From an uncultured Williamsia sp. (GTDB lineage: Bacteria > Actinomycetota > Actinomycetes > Mycobacteriales > Mycobacteriaceae), in contig NZ_CANLWM010000005.1 in the NCBI RefSeq assembly GCF_947494875.1, positions 1 to 64,000 on the forward strand: a stretch of DNA of 64,000 bases, given 5' to 3'. This document shows positions 26,642 through 35,600 of this stretch, piece after piece. The position numbers and the translations under genes were made by a program. How positions within the stretch are numbered: the first letter of the stretch is position 1; every line of letters starts with the position of its first letter. Under the pieces are notes generated by a model. That model did not search any database, was not told the origin of the DNA, and was given only the letters and a program-made list of their open reading frames with translations.

Positions 26642-28114
26642 ATGGATGTGGCTCAGCCGCCGGCATCTCGGCGCGATCTCACGCGGGTCGGTACGTCGAC
26701 CGGCGAGCGCCGACTGCTCGCGTCGTGGCGGCGGTCGGCCGAGTACGGGGTCGCCGACGACGCGGTCACCCCTGCTTTCACCGGAACCCACGACCTGGAC
26801 TCGCTGTTCTGGTCGTGCGGCACGGAGGTGCTCACCGACCTCTCTCACACGCTGTCCGGCGAGCCCGTCGGACTGATGCTGACCGATCCCGACGGTGTCG
26901 TCCTGCACCGCGCGAGTGGGGACTCGTCGTTGCTCGGCGCACTCGACGACGTGCGTCTCGCGCCGGGGTTCGCCTACTCCGAGCGCGAGGTCGGCACGAA
27001 CGGCCTGGGATTGGCCCTCGCCGACCGGACGCCGACCCTGGTGCGCGCCGAGGAGCACTACGCGCAGAACCTCAGCAGCTTCACGTGCGCTGCGGTCCCG
27101 GTGATCGACCCGGCCACCGGGCGGGTCGAGGGCTGCGTCAACCTGACGACCTGGTCACGATCGTCGCCGGATCTGCTTCTCGCACTGGCCCGGTCGGCGG
27201 CCGGGACCACCGCCGCCCTGATGGGAGCGCGATCGGCGGGCCGGCGTGCGCGACCCGTCCCGCGCGGGACCGTCATGCGCATCGACCTGCCGCGCCTCGA
27301 GCCCGGGGCGGGCACACTGCGCGGGTTGTCGCAGGCGTGGCGCGACGTCGTGGACCGTGCCGAGCGCGGACTGCGCGGCGGGCAGGTCGTGGCCGCAGTG
27401 GGGGAACGGGGCTCCGGACGTGCCACCGCGCTCGCCCAGGCCGCCCGTCGTGTGCGTCCGCGCGACCGCATCCTCTCCGCCGCGCCGCCCACCTCCGGCG
27501 ACGTGGTGACGTGGCTCGACCTGTGGCTGCCGGAGGTCGGCAAGGACCACACCGCCGTGATCGTCCGTGACGTCGACCGACTACCCGACTGGGTCGCGGT
27601 ACGTCTCGCCGACCTGCTCGGCCGACGACCCGCCGGCGACGTACCGGTGGTGGTGACCGCGGAACACCTCGAGGACGTCCCGATGGTCCTCCGGTCGGCG
27701 ATCGACGCGGTCGTCGACATGCCGCCGTTGCGTGACCGACCCGATGACATCGCGCCGCTCGCGGCGCATCTCGCGGAGACTGCGCGGGGACGGGCCGTCG
27801 ACATCGCTCCTGCCGCGGAACGTGCGTTGGGGGCCTACGACTGGCCGGGCAACGTCGGCGAACTCGCCGACGTCGTCCGATCGGCAGCACTGCGGGGCGA
27901 CCGGATCGACGTGGGATCCCTGCCGTCCGACGTCCTCGCCGGTGGCGGTCGACGTCTGTCGCGGATCGAGGCATTCGAGCGCGGCGAGATCGTGCGGGTC
28001 CTCGCGTCCGGGCCGCCCAGCATGAACGACGCCGCGCGGTCGCTGGGGATGAGCCGGGCGACGTTGTACCGCAAGATCACCCACTACGGCATCACCACGA
28101 CGGTGGGCGCCTGA
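26642..28114 (+). CDS. AcoR/MimR-like Fis-family transcriptional regulator without GAFTGA
   Basis: A 490-residue regulator with an N-terminal GAF-type sensor (about 50-200; 'GTNGLGLAL...HYAQNLSSFTCAAVPV'), a degenerate AAA+ region and a C-terminal Fis helix-turn-helix ('SMNDAARSLGMSRATLYRKI'). The Walker A equivalent is 'GERGSGRAT' (254-262) with Arg in place of the essential Lys. No GAFTGA loop for sigma-54 contact is present. 'LRDRPDDIAPLAAHLAE' and 'YDWPGNVGELADV' mark the rest of the AAA+ fold. This fits AcoR/MimR regulators of Mycobacteriales, which activate dioxygenase or monooxygenase operons without sigma-54. The divergent amidohydrolase operon is the likely target. An ATG at 26642 is chosen; a GTG overlaps at 26639. 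Confidence 0.88.
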   Translation: MDVAQPPASRRDLTRVGTSTGERRLLASWRRSAEYGVADDAVTPAFTGTHDLDSLFWSCGTEVLTDLSHTLSGEPVGLMLTDPDGVVLHRASGDSSLLGALDDVRLAPGFAYSEREVGTNGLGLALADRTPTLVRAEEHYAQNLSSFTCAAVPVIDPATGRVEGCVNLTTWSRSSPDLLLALARSAAGTTAALMGARSAGRRARPVPRGTVMRIDLPRLEPGAGTLRGLSQAWRDVVDRAERGLRGGQVVAAVGERGSGRATALAQAARRVRPRDRILSAAPPTSGDVVTWLDLWLPEVGKDHTAVIVRDVDRLPDWVAVRLADLLGRRPAGDVPVVVTAEHLEDVPMVLRSAIDAVVDMPPLRDRPDDIAPLAAHLAETARGRAVDIAPAAERALGAYDWPGNVGELADVVRSAALRGDRIDVGSLPSDVLAGGGRRLSRIEAFERGEIVRVLASGPPSMNDAARSLGMSRATLYRKITHYGITTTVGA

Positions 28115-28133
28115 CGACACCCACCGTGGGTGC

Positions 28134-29921
28134 CTACTTCGTGTAGAGCTTCTCGATCTCGTCGCCGTGCGCCTCGTGGATCACGTTGCGCTTCAGCTTC
28201 ATCGTCGGCGTGATCTCACCGGACTCGATCGAGAAATCGCTGTCGAGGATGGTGAACTTCTTGATCTGCTCGGCCTTGGACACCTTGGTGTTGGCCTGCT
28301 TCACCGCCTCGTCGATCTCCGAGCGCAGGTCCTCGTTGGTCGCGAGGTCGGCCATCGAGGTGTCGGCGGGCAGCGAGTGTCGCTCGAGCCATCCGGGTGC
28401 GGCCTCTTCGTCCAGGGTGATCAGGGCGGCGATGAACGGCCTGTTGTCGCCGACGACGAGGCACTGGCTCACCATCGGGTGTGCGCGGATGGAGTCCTCG
28501 AGCGGGGCGGGGGAGACGTTCTTGCCGCCCGCGGTGACGATGAGTTCCTTCTTGCGACCGGTGATCTTGAGGTAGTCGTCCTCGAGGGTGCCGATGTCGC
28601 CGGTACGGAACCACTCGCCGTCGAACGTGTCCTTGGTGGCCTCCTCGTTGTGCCAGTAGCCGGAGAACACCATCGGGCCCTTGAGGAGCACCTCGCCGTC
28701 GTCGGCGATCTTGACCGCGGCGCCCGCGACCGGACGTCCGACGGTGCCGACGCGCTGCGCCTCCGGCGAGTTGACCGTGACCGCGGCGGTCGTCTCGGTG
28801 AGGCCGTAGCCCTCGTACACCGGGATGCCGATGCCGCGGAAGAAGTGTCCGAGGCGCTCACCGAGCGGGGCGCCGCCGGAGATCGCGTCCTCGCACTTGC
28901 CGCCGAGCGCCGCGCGCAGCTTCGAGTAGACGAGCTTGTCGAACACCGTGTGCTTGGCCTTGAGGAGGATGCCCGCGCCTCCGGAGTCGAGCGCCCGCGA
29001 GTACTCGATCGCGGTGTCGGCGGCGCGGTCGAAGATCTTCCCCTTGCCGCCGTCGTGGGCCTTCTGCTTGGCGCTGTTGTAGACCTTCTCGAACACGCGC
29101 GGCACCGACAGGATGTAGCTGGGCTGGAACTTCTCGAAGTCGGCGATCAGGTTGGGGATGTCGTTGGTGTGGCCGAGGACGACGCCGCTCTCGATGGCGC
29201 CGACGGCGACCATGCGGGCGAACACGTGCGCGAGCGGAAGGAAGAGCAGCGTCGAGCGGCCCTCGCCCATCACGTGGCCGAGCGTCTGCCGGACGCTCTC
29301 GCACTCGCCGAGGAAGTTCGCGTGGGTGAGCGCGACACCCTTGGGGTTGCCCGTGGTCCCGGACGTGTAGATCAGTGTCGCCATGTCGGAGGCGTGCATC
29401 CCCGCCCGGCGCCGGTCGAGCTCGGCGTCGTCGACGTCGGCGCCGCGCTTCGCGAGGACACCCAGGACGTCGTCGTCGATGACCAGCGTCTCGCGCAGGC
29501 CCGCGGCGTCGACGACCGCGGCGTGCTGCTCCTTCTGCTTCGCCGACTCGACGAGCAGCATCGTGGTGCCGGAGTCGGAGAGGATGTACTTGACCTGGTC
29601 GGAGGCCGAGGTCTCGTAGATGGCGACGGTGGCACCACCCGCGCGCCAGATGGCGTAGTCGAGGACGGTCCACTCGTAGCGGGTCGAGGAGAGGATCGCG
29701 ACGCGGTCGCCGGCCTCGACGCCCGAGGCGATCAGGCCCTTGGCGGTGGCGTCGACCTGATCGGCGAACTCCGCGGCCGTCACGTCCGTCCAGCGGCCGT
29801 CGACGCGGCGCCGGAACAGCTGCAGGGAGCCGCGCTCCTCACGCAGACGGATCGGGCGGTCGACGATCGTGGTGTCGTCGTCCACGACGATCTCGTGCGG
29901 ACTGGTCGCTGCTGCGGTCAC
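28134..29921 (-). CDS. Long-chain fatty acyl-CoA synthetase (FadD15-like)
   Basis: A 595-residue AMP-forming ligase that activates fatty acids to acyl-CoA. The ATP-binding motif is 'LIYTSGTTGNPKG', followed by 'FLPLAHVFAR', 'YEGYGLTETTAAV', 'GEWFRTGDIGTLEDDYLKI' and 'ITGRKKELIVTAGGKN'. The catalytic Lys is in 'TPTMKLKRNV' near the C-terminus. Overall it is very close to M. tuberculosis FadD15. The GTG at 29921 has GGAGG 6 bases upstream. It stands alone, convergent with the AcoR-like regulator and divergent from deaD. Confidence 0.94.
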   Translation of the reverse strand: MTAAATSPHEIVVDDDTTIVDRPIRLREERGSLQLFRRRVDGRWTDVTAAEFADQVDATAKGLIASGVEAGDRVAILSSTRYEWTVLDYAIWRAGGATVAIYETSASDQVKYILSDSGTTMLLVESAKQKEQHAAVVDAAGLRETLVIDDDVLGVLAKRGADVDDAELDRRRAGMHASDMATLIYTSGTTGNPKGVALTHANFLGECESVRQTLGHVMGEGRSTLLFLPLAHVFARMVAVGAIESGVVLGHTNDIPNLIADFEKFQPSYILSVPRVFEKVYNSAKQKAHDGGKGKIFDRAADTAIEYSRALDSGGAGILLKAKHTVFDKLVYSKLRAALGGKCEDAISGGAPLGERLGHFFRGIGIPVYEGYGLTETTAAVTVNSPEAQRVGTVGRPVAGAAVKIADDGEVLLKGPMVFSGYWHNEEATKDTFDGEWFRTGDIGTLEDDYLKITGRKKELIVTAGGKNVSPAPLEDSIRAHPMVSQCLVVGDNRPFIAALITLDEEAAPGWLERHSLPADTSMADLATNEDLRSEIDEAVKQANTKVSKAEQIKKFTILDSDFSIESGEITPTMKLKRNVIHEAHGDEIEKLYTK

Positions 29922-30197
29922 GGGGAGCCTCCGATCGAGAGTGGTCGGCCGCCGAGAAATCGGACAATCCGGTCCGGGCGACGATGTGACACAGATTACG
30001 CGTGCCCGGGCACCGAGAACCGTAGCAACGGGCGATGAAACGATTCCGACAGGGTGTGTCATGGATCGCCTGTCGACGATGCGAGCGACACCGGCCCCGG
30101 CGACTAGAGTGCTCCGTGCAGGTCGGACACAGCTCACCGGGGGAACAGGGCACGGTCCGACGATTCGGATCGACGGCCGGGTGGCCGGGAACAGTGG
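29922..30197. promoter_or_regulatory. Divergent promoter region fadD / deaD
   Basis: A 276-bp gap without a convincing gene. On the minus strand TAATCT (29993-29998) and TACGGT (30019-30024) are candidate -10 boxes for fadD. On the plus strand TAGAGT (30105-30110) is a good -10 box for deaD and would give an mRNA leader of about 80-100 bases, unlike the many leaderless genes nearby. Long leaders on DEAD-box helicase mRNAs often serve in cold or autoregulatory control, but no specific structure was identified. Confidence 0.45.
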
Positions 30198-31973
30198 GTG
30201 TGTGGCGTGGACGGCAGTGTGTCCGACGGACAGAACGACGGCGAGCGCAGCGGCGCCGGTGACACGGCGCCGGACGTGACGTTCGCCGACCTCGACATCG
30301 CCTTCCCGGTGCTGCGGGCGCTGGAGGACGTGGGGTATGAGACCCCGTCGCCGATCCAGGCCGAGACCATCCCACCGCTCATGGCCGGACGCGACGTCGT
30401 CGGGCTCGCGCAGACCGGTACCGGCAAGACCGCGGCCTTCGCGGTCCCGGTGCTGTCGCGGATCACGACCGACGGAAAAGCCCCCAAGGCGCTCGTGCTG
30501 GCGCCGACCCGCGAGTTGGCGCTGCAGGTCTCCGAGGCGTTCGGCAAGTACGCGGCCCACCTCCCCGAGGTCCGGGTGCTCCCCATCTACGGCGGACAGT
30601 CCTACAGCGTCCAGCTCTCGGGCCTCCGCCGTGGCGCGCAGATCGTGGTGGGCACCCCCGGGCGTGTCATCGACCACCTCGACAAGGGGACGCTGGACCT
30701 GTCACAGCTGGAGTTCCTCGTCCTCGACGAGGCCGACGAGATGCTCACGATGGGCTTCGCCGAGGACGTCGAGCGGATCCTGCGGGACACCCCCGACTCC
30801 AAGCAGGTGGCGCTGTTCAGCGCCACCATGCCCAGCGCGATCCGTCGGCTGGCGCAGAAGTACCTCGACAAGCCCGTCGAGATCACCGTCAAGGCCAAGA
30901 CCGCGACGGCCCAGAACATCACGCAGCGCTACCTGCAGGTCTCCCACCAGCGCAAGCTCGACGCGTTGACACGGGTGCTCGAGGTGGAGACGTTCGACGC
31001 GATGATCGTCTTCGTCCGCACCAAGTCCGCCACCGAGGAGCTGGCCGAGAAGCTGCGCGCCCGGGGGTTCTCCGCCGTCGCGATCAACGGTGACATCCCG
31101 CAGGCGCAGCGTGAACGCACGATCGCCGCGCTCAAGGGCGGGTCGGTCGACATCCTCGTCGCCACCGACGTCGCCGCCCGCGGCCTCGACGTCGACCGCA
31201 TCAGCCATGTCGTCAACTACGACATCCCCCATGACACCGAGTCGTACGTGCACCGCATCGGCCGCACCGGTCGCGCCGGGCGTTCGGGCAACGCGCTGCT
31301 GTTCGTGTCACCGCGCGAGCGGCACATGCTGCGCTCGATCGAGCGCGCGACCCGGCAACCGCTCACCGAGATCGGGCTCCCGAGCGTCGACGACGTCAAC
31401 GCCCAGCGGGTGGCGAAGTTCGGTGAGTCGATCACCGAGAACCTCGGATCCGACGACCTCGACACGTTCCGCAAGCTCGTCGAGGACTACGCCCGCGAGA
31501 ACGACGTCGCCATGGCCGACATCGCCGCGGCGCTGGCCCTCGAGACCCGCGACGGCGGCTTCTTCCTCACCCCCGACCCGCCCGCCGGCGAGCGCGCGCA
31601 GCGCGGGGACCGGCCCGAGCGGCCGCGTCGGGAGGGTCAGCCGCGGTTCGCGACCTACCGGATCGCCGTCGGCAAGCGCGATCGCGTGACCCCGGGCGCG
31701 ATCGTCGGAGCGATCGCCAACGAGGGTGGCCTGACCAGGCAGGACTTCGGGCACATCAGCATCCGCAACGAGTACAGCCTCGTGGAGCTGCCCGACGACC
31801 TCGGACGCGAGACGTTGACCGCGCTGCGGTCGACGCGGATCAACAACAAGCCGATCAACATCGGGGTCGACCAGGGTCCGCCGCGGCAGCGGTCGTCGGC
31901 GCGCACGCACCGCGACGGCCCCGGCCGACGAGGAGCGCCCAAGGTGGCCGGCCGCGGCGGCGGACGGCACTGA
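30198..31973 (+). CDS. deaD: DEAD-box RNA helicase (DeaD/CsdA-like)
   Basis: A 591-residue ATP-dependent RNA helicase. Visible motifs are 'AQTGTGKT' (71-78), 'PTRELA', 'TPGRVIDH', 'VLDEADEM' (D177-E-A-D180), 'FSATMP', 'TDVAARGLDV' and 'HRIGRTGRAG'. A C-terminal RNA-binding domain (about 480-570; 'YRIAVGKRDRVTPGAIVGAI') of DbpA/CsdA type and a basic Arg/Gly tail follow. It unwinds structured RNA in ribosome assembly and mRNA decay. Several GTG codons (30198, 30207, 30219) could start it, and no clear ribosome-binding site decides. M. tuberculosis DeaD (Rv1253) is highly similar. Confidence 0.94.
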   Translation: MCGVDGSVSDGQNDGERSGAGDTAPDVTFADLDIAFPVLRALEDVGYETPSPIQAETIPPLMAGRDVVGLAQTGTGKTAAFAVPVLSRITTDGKAPKALVLAPTRELALQVSEAFGKYAAHLPEVRVLPIYGGQSYSVQLSGLRRGAQIVVGTPGRVIDHLDKGTLDLSQLEFLVLDEADEMLTMGFAEDVERILRDTPDSKQVALFSATMPSAIRRLAQKYLDKPVEITVKAKTATAQNITQRYLQVSHQRKLDALTRVLEVETFDAMIVFVRTKSATEELAEKLRARGFSAVAINGDIPQAQRERTIAALKGGSVDILVATDVAARGLDVDRISHVVNYDIPHDTESYVHRIGRTGRAGRSGNALLFVSPRERHMLRSIERATRQPLTEIGLPSVDDVNAQRVAKFGESITENLGSDDLDTFRKLVEDYARENDVAMADIAAALALETRDGGFFLTPDPPAGERAQRGDRPERPRREGQPRFATYRIAVGKRDRVTPGAIVGAIANEGGLTRQDFGHISIRNEYSLVELPDDLGRETLTALRSTRINNKPINIGVDQGPPRQRSSARTHRDGPGRRGAPKVAGRGGGRH

Positions 31974-32107
31974 TCCCGTCCCTCCCTGACCGGTGGATCA
32001 CGGCCGCGTAACACGGGGCACGCGTTGTGCGACCTACCGGGGAGAGTCGTCGCGACCCACGGGTCGCCGACGTTGAGAGATCGGGACACGAGGATCGGTG
32101 AGTCCAC

Positions 32108-32443
32108 ATGAGCACGGTGGATCGCATCTCGGCGGCGGAAGCCGCCGAACACACGCAGCACGGCCAGGCGGTGGTGCTCGACGCCCGTCCGCAGGTGGTC
32201 CGTCACCAGGGCTCGCTGCCCGGGGCGGTCGTGGTGGAGCCGACCGACCTCGTGGACGCGCTGGCGCCCACCTCCCCGCGCCGGATGGCCTGCATCGCAG
32301 GACTCGACACCGAGATCGCCGTCGTGTCGGTGCGGGCCCACGCGCGGCGGATCGCCGAGCAGATCGCCGGTCTCGGATACACCAACGTGCGCTGGGTGGA
32401 CGGCGGGTACCCCGCGTACCGGTCCGCGCTGCACCCGGGCTGA
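32108..32443 (+). CDS. Rhodanese-like domain protein lacking the catalytic Cys
   Basis: A 111-residue single rhodanese fold: 'DRISAAEAAEHTQ', 'AVVLDARPQVVRHQGSLPGA' and 'GLGYTNVRWVDGGYPAY' are typical. The active-site loop, which should read CRxGxR, is here 'VVSVRAHARR', with Ser in place of Cys, so sulfurtransferase activity is not expected. The protein may instead bind an anion, or act as a phosphatase-like or interaction module. It is a single gene between deaD and the helicase-nuclease gene. The gap before it (31974-32107) holds no clear terminator or box. Confidence 0.85.
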   Translation: MSTVDRISAAEAAEHTQHGQAVVLDARPQVVRHQGSLPGAVVVEPTDLVDALAPTSPRRMACIAGLDTEIAVVSVRAHARRIAEQIAGLGYTNVRWVDGGYPAYRSALHPG

Positions 32444-32519
32444 TCGTCGGGGCGGTCGAGCTCACCCCGCCTCCCGCCGAGGTGAGCGGTCGATGCGTTG
32501 CGTGTTCGACCAGGTCACC

Positions 32520-32535
32520 AGGTAGCGTTCTACCT
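32520..32535. promoter_or_regulatory. Inverted repeat and -10 candidate upstream of the helicase-nuclease gene
   Basis: AGGTAG-CGTT-CTACCT is a perfect inverted repeat with 6-bp arms. A TAGCGT (32523-32528) within it could be a -10 box. The following 80 bases contain two direct copies of GACCTCGA (about 32563 and 32581). The gene start is at 32619, with an AGAGGA ribosome-binding site, so this is a leadered and possibly regulated promoter. Confidence 0.4.
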
Positions 32536-32618
32536 ACTCGGGTCGAGTGTCGACCTGAGGTTGACCTCGAGGGAGAGCGGCGACCTCGACCGACGGTGGT
32601 GCGGGCGAAGAGGACCTG

Positions 32619-35600
32619 ATGACCGAAGCGATGTCCGGGGACGACCGGCGGGGCCGCGTGCTGCGCCTCCTGCAGTTCCTGCACGAACTCGTCGCGGCCC
32701 GGTCCACCGTGGTGCGCGACGTCGGGGACCACCCGTCGGTGCTGTGGGTCGGCGACGAGTGGAACCTGCCGGTGAAGGCGAAGGCCGCGCCCGGCTCCAC
32801 GCTCGTCGAGATCCGCGCCGACGGGCCCGCGCCGGAGGCGTACGCGCTCGCCGCCGCGATGCTCGACAGTCTGGCCGAACGTCCCGAGTCGCTGGAACTC
32901 GTCCTCGCCGCAGGCCTGCTCACGGTGTCCGACGTCGAGGCGCCCGACACCGAACCCACCATCAATCAGCACCTGCTGACGCAGTCGGTGGTCGCCGAGC
33001 ACGACCACACCGAGGGCGTCATCACCGTCCGCCTCGTCGGCGACTCGGTGCCGCGCCTGCAGGACGGACTGCTGCTCGGCGGGGTGGAGGGATTCGACCT
33101 CGGCCGCTCGGCCGCGGTGGCCGACGCGCTCGCCGGCGTGCCCTCCGTCGTCGCGGCCGGTGTCGACGACATCCTCGAGACATGGCGCACCACGGTCGCC
33201 GCGGGGACGGACGTGTCGATCGCCACGCGACCGGCCCTGGTCCTGCGCGACCGCGGGTCGGGCGCGGTGCTGGCCTACTACGAGACGATGATGACCGCCC
33301 TGCGTGAGGAGTCGGCCGACGTCCCGATCGGCCTGGCGCAGCTGGTGGAGCCGATCGAGGCCCCGGAACGGCTCGACCGCCTGGCCGCGAGCGGCGCCAT
33401 GAGCGCCGGCGAACTCGTCGAGGACGCGCTCTATCCGCTGCCGTCGAACGTCGAGCAGCGCGACATCCTCGCTCAGCTCGGCGTCGACTCCGGTGTCGTC
33501 GTGGAAGGCCCGCCAGGGACCGGCAAGACGCACACCATCGCCAACCTGATGTCGGCCCTGCTGGCCAAGGGACAGCGTGTGCTCGTCGTCAGCGAGAAGG
33601 CGCAGGCGCTGCAGGTGCTGCGGGACAAGCTGCCCGCCGAGCTGCGCGAGCTGGCGGTCGCCATCACCGACGTCACCAAGGACGGCTCCGCGTCGCTCGC
33701 CGAGAGCGTCGCGGCGATCGCCGCGCGCAAGGGGACCTTCTCCGAGCGGGTCGCGACCTCGGAGATCAAGAACCTGCGGTCCAAGCGGGACCAGGCGCGG
33801 GCCAAGCGGGAGCAGATCCTGCGGGAGATCTGGCAGCTGCGGGAGTCCGAGACCGAGAAGCACGAGTGGGTGGCGCCCGGCTACAGCGGCACCGCCGCGC
33901 AGATCGTGCGTGCCTGCCAGGACGTCGCCGACCGGTACGACTGGCTGCCCGGCCCGCTGGACGCGGTGCTCCCGCCGCTCGACACCGACGAGATGAGTCG
34001 GCTGCTCACGCTGCTGCGGGAGCGCGACGACTCGTGGGCGCGGCGTCTGGGCCAGAAGCTGCCCGACCTCGAGGACCACCTGCCGGACTCGGTGGCGCTG
34101 GAGGCGATCTGCGGACGGGTGCGCGCACAGCCGCACGAGAAGATGGCCGGCAACGGGTCGCTGCTGGCGATCCTCGCCGACGTCGACAGCGCACGTCTGT
34201 CCGCCATCAAGGCACAGTGCGACCGCCTCGCCGCGGCGGTCCGCGAGGTCCGCGGCTTCGACGCGCCGATGCAGGACATGACCGAGCGGTTGCTGTCGGG
34301 ATCGGCTGCGTACCTGTGGAACCGGGTCACGCAGATCTCCGCGGTGATCGACGAGGCGACCCAGCGTGACGCCGCGATCGGCACGCACGACGTCGTGGTC
34401 GACCCGATCCCTCCCGGCGCCGCCGATGTGTTCGCCGACGCCGCCGAGCACCTCCGCTCGGGCGGCACCTGGCGGGGTCGGTTCCGCAAGTCGCCGCAGC
34501 AGCGCGCCGTCGAGGCCCTGGATGTGACCGCGACCGTCGACGGGCGTCCGGCCACGGATGCCGCGTCGCTGCAGATGGTCGCCGACCACCTGCGCGTGCT
34601 CGAGAACGTGGCCACCGTGCAGGCGGTCCTGGCCGACGTCGACGTCGACGTCGACACGTCGGGGTCGCGGTCGGCGCAGCTCGGTCGACTGGTCTCCCTC
34701 GACGAGCAGCTCGGGTGGGTCTCGGAGTTGCTCACAGGTCGCGACGCCCTCATCCGGCGGTTGGAGTCGATCAGCCCCGGCGGGCCGCGACCCAAGAGTG
34801 TCGACGAGGTGGAGGAGGTGGCCCGTCAGACCGGTGCCATCGCCGCCACCAACGATGCCGTCCTCGCCCGGCGCGAGCTGGAGGACGCCGCGCGCAGCCT
34901 CGCCGCCGTGACCGACCAGGGCCCGTCCGAGGAGGCCGACGCGCTGGTCGCCGCGCTGACCGCGGCCGACATCGACGCGGTCAAGGACGCCCGCCGGGCC
35001 TTCACGGTCGCGCGTGCGCAGCGGGACCGGCAGGGCGCCCTCGACCTGCTGGAACTGCGCCTCAAGCAGAAGGCGCCCGGTCTGCACCGGGTCCTGGTCG
35101 ACACCGCCGACGACACCGCGTGGGACGCGCGGCTGCGTGACCTCGGGGACGCCTGGTCGTGGCGTCGTGCCTACTCGTGGGCGCAGGAGCGCAGCGATCC
35201 CGACCGCGAGTCGCGGCTGGCCGCCGACCTGGACTCGGTCGAGGCCGACATCGCCCACTTCACCGCGGGCCTCGCCGCCGCGGCGGCGTGGCGGGAGTGC
35301 CTGGAGCACATGACCGTCACCCAGGTGCAGGCACTGCAGTCCTACCGGGACCACATCACCAACCTGGGCAAGGGATCCGGCAAGCACGCCGAGCGGTTCC
35401 GCACGGCGGCGCGCTCGGCGATGACCCAGGCGCAAGGTGCCGTGCCGGCGTGGATCATGCCGATCTCGCAGGTGCTCTCGTCGATCGCGCCCGAGCAGGA
35501 CTCCTTCGACGTCGTCATCGTCGACGAGGCGTCGCAGGCCGACATCACCAGCCTGTTCCTGCTGTGGCTGGCACCGCGGGTCATCGTCGTCGGCGACGAC

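Noticed and set aside
28118-28132. Small hairpin CACCCA-CCG-TGGGTG between the AcoR-like regulator and fadD
   Set aside because: Only a 6-bp stem, a 3-base loop and no T-tract; too weak to call as a terminator.
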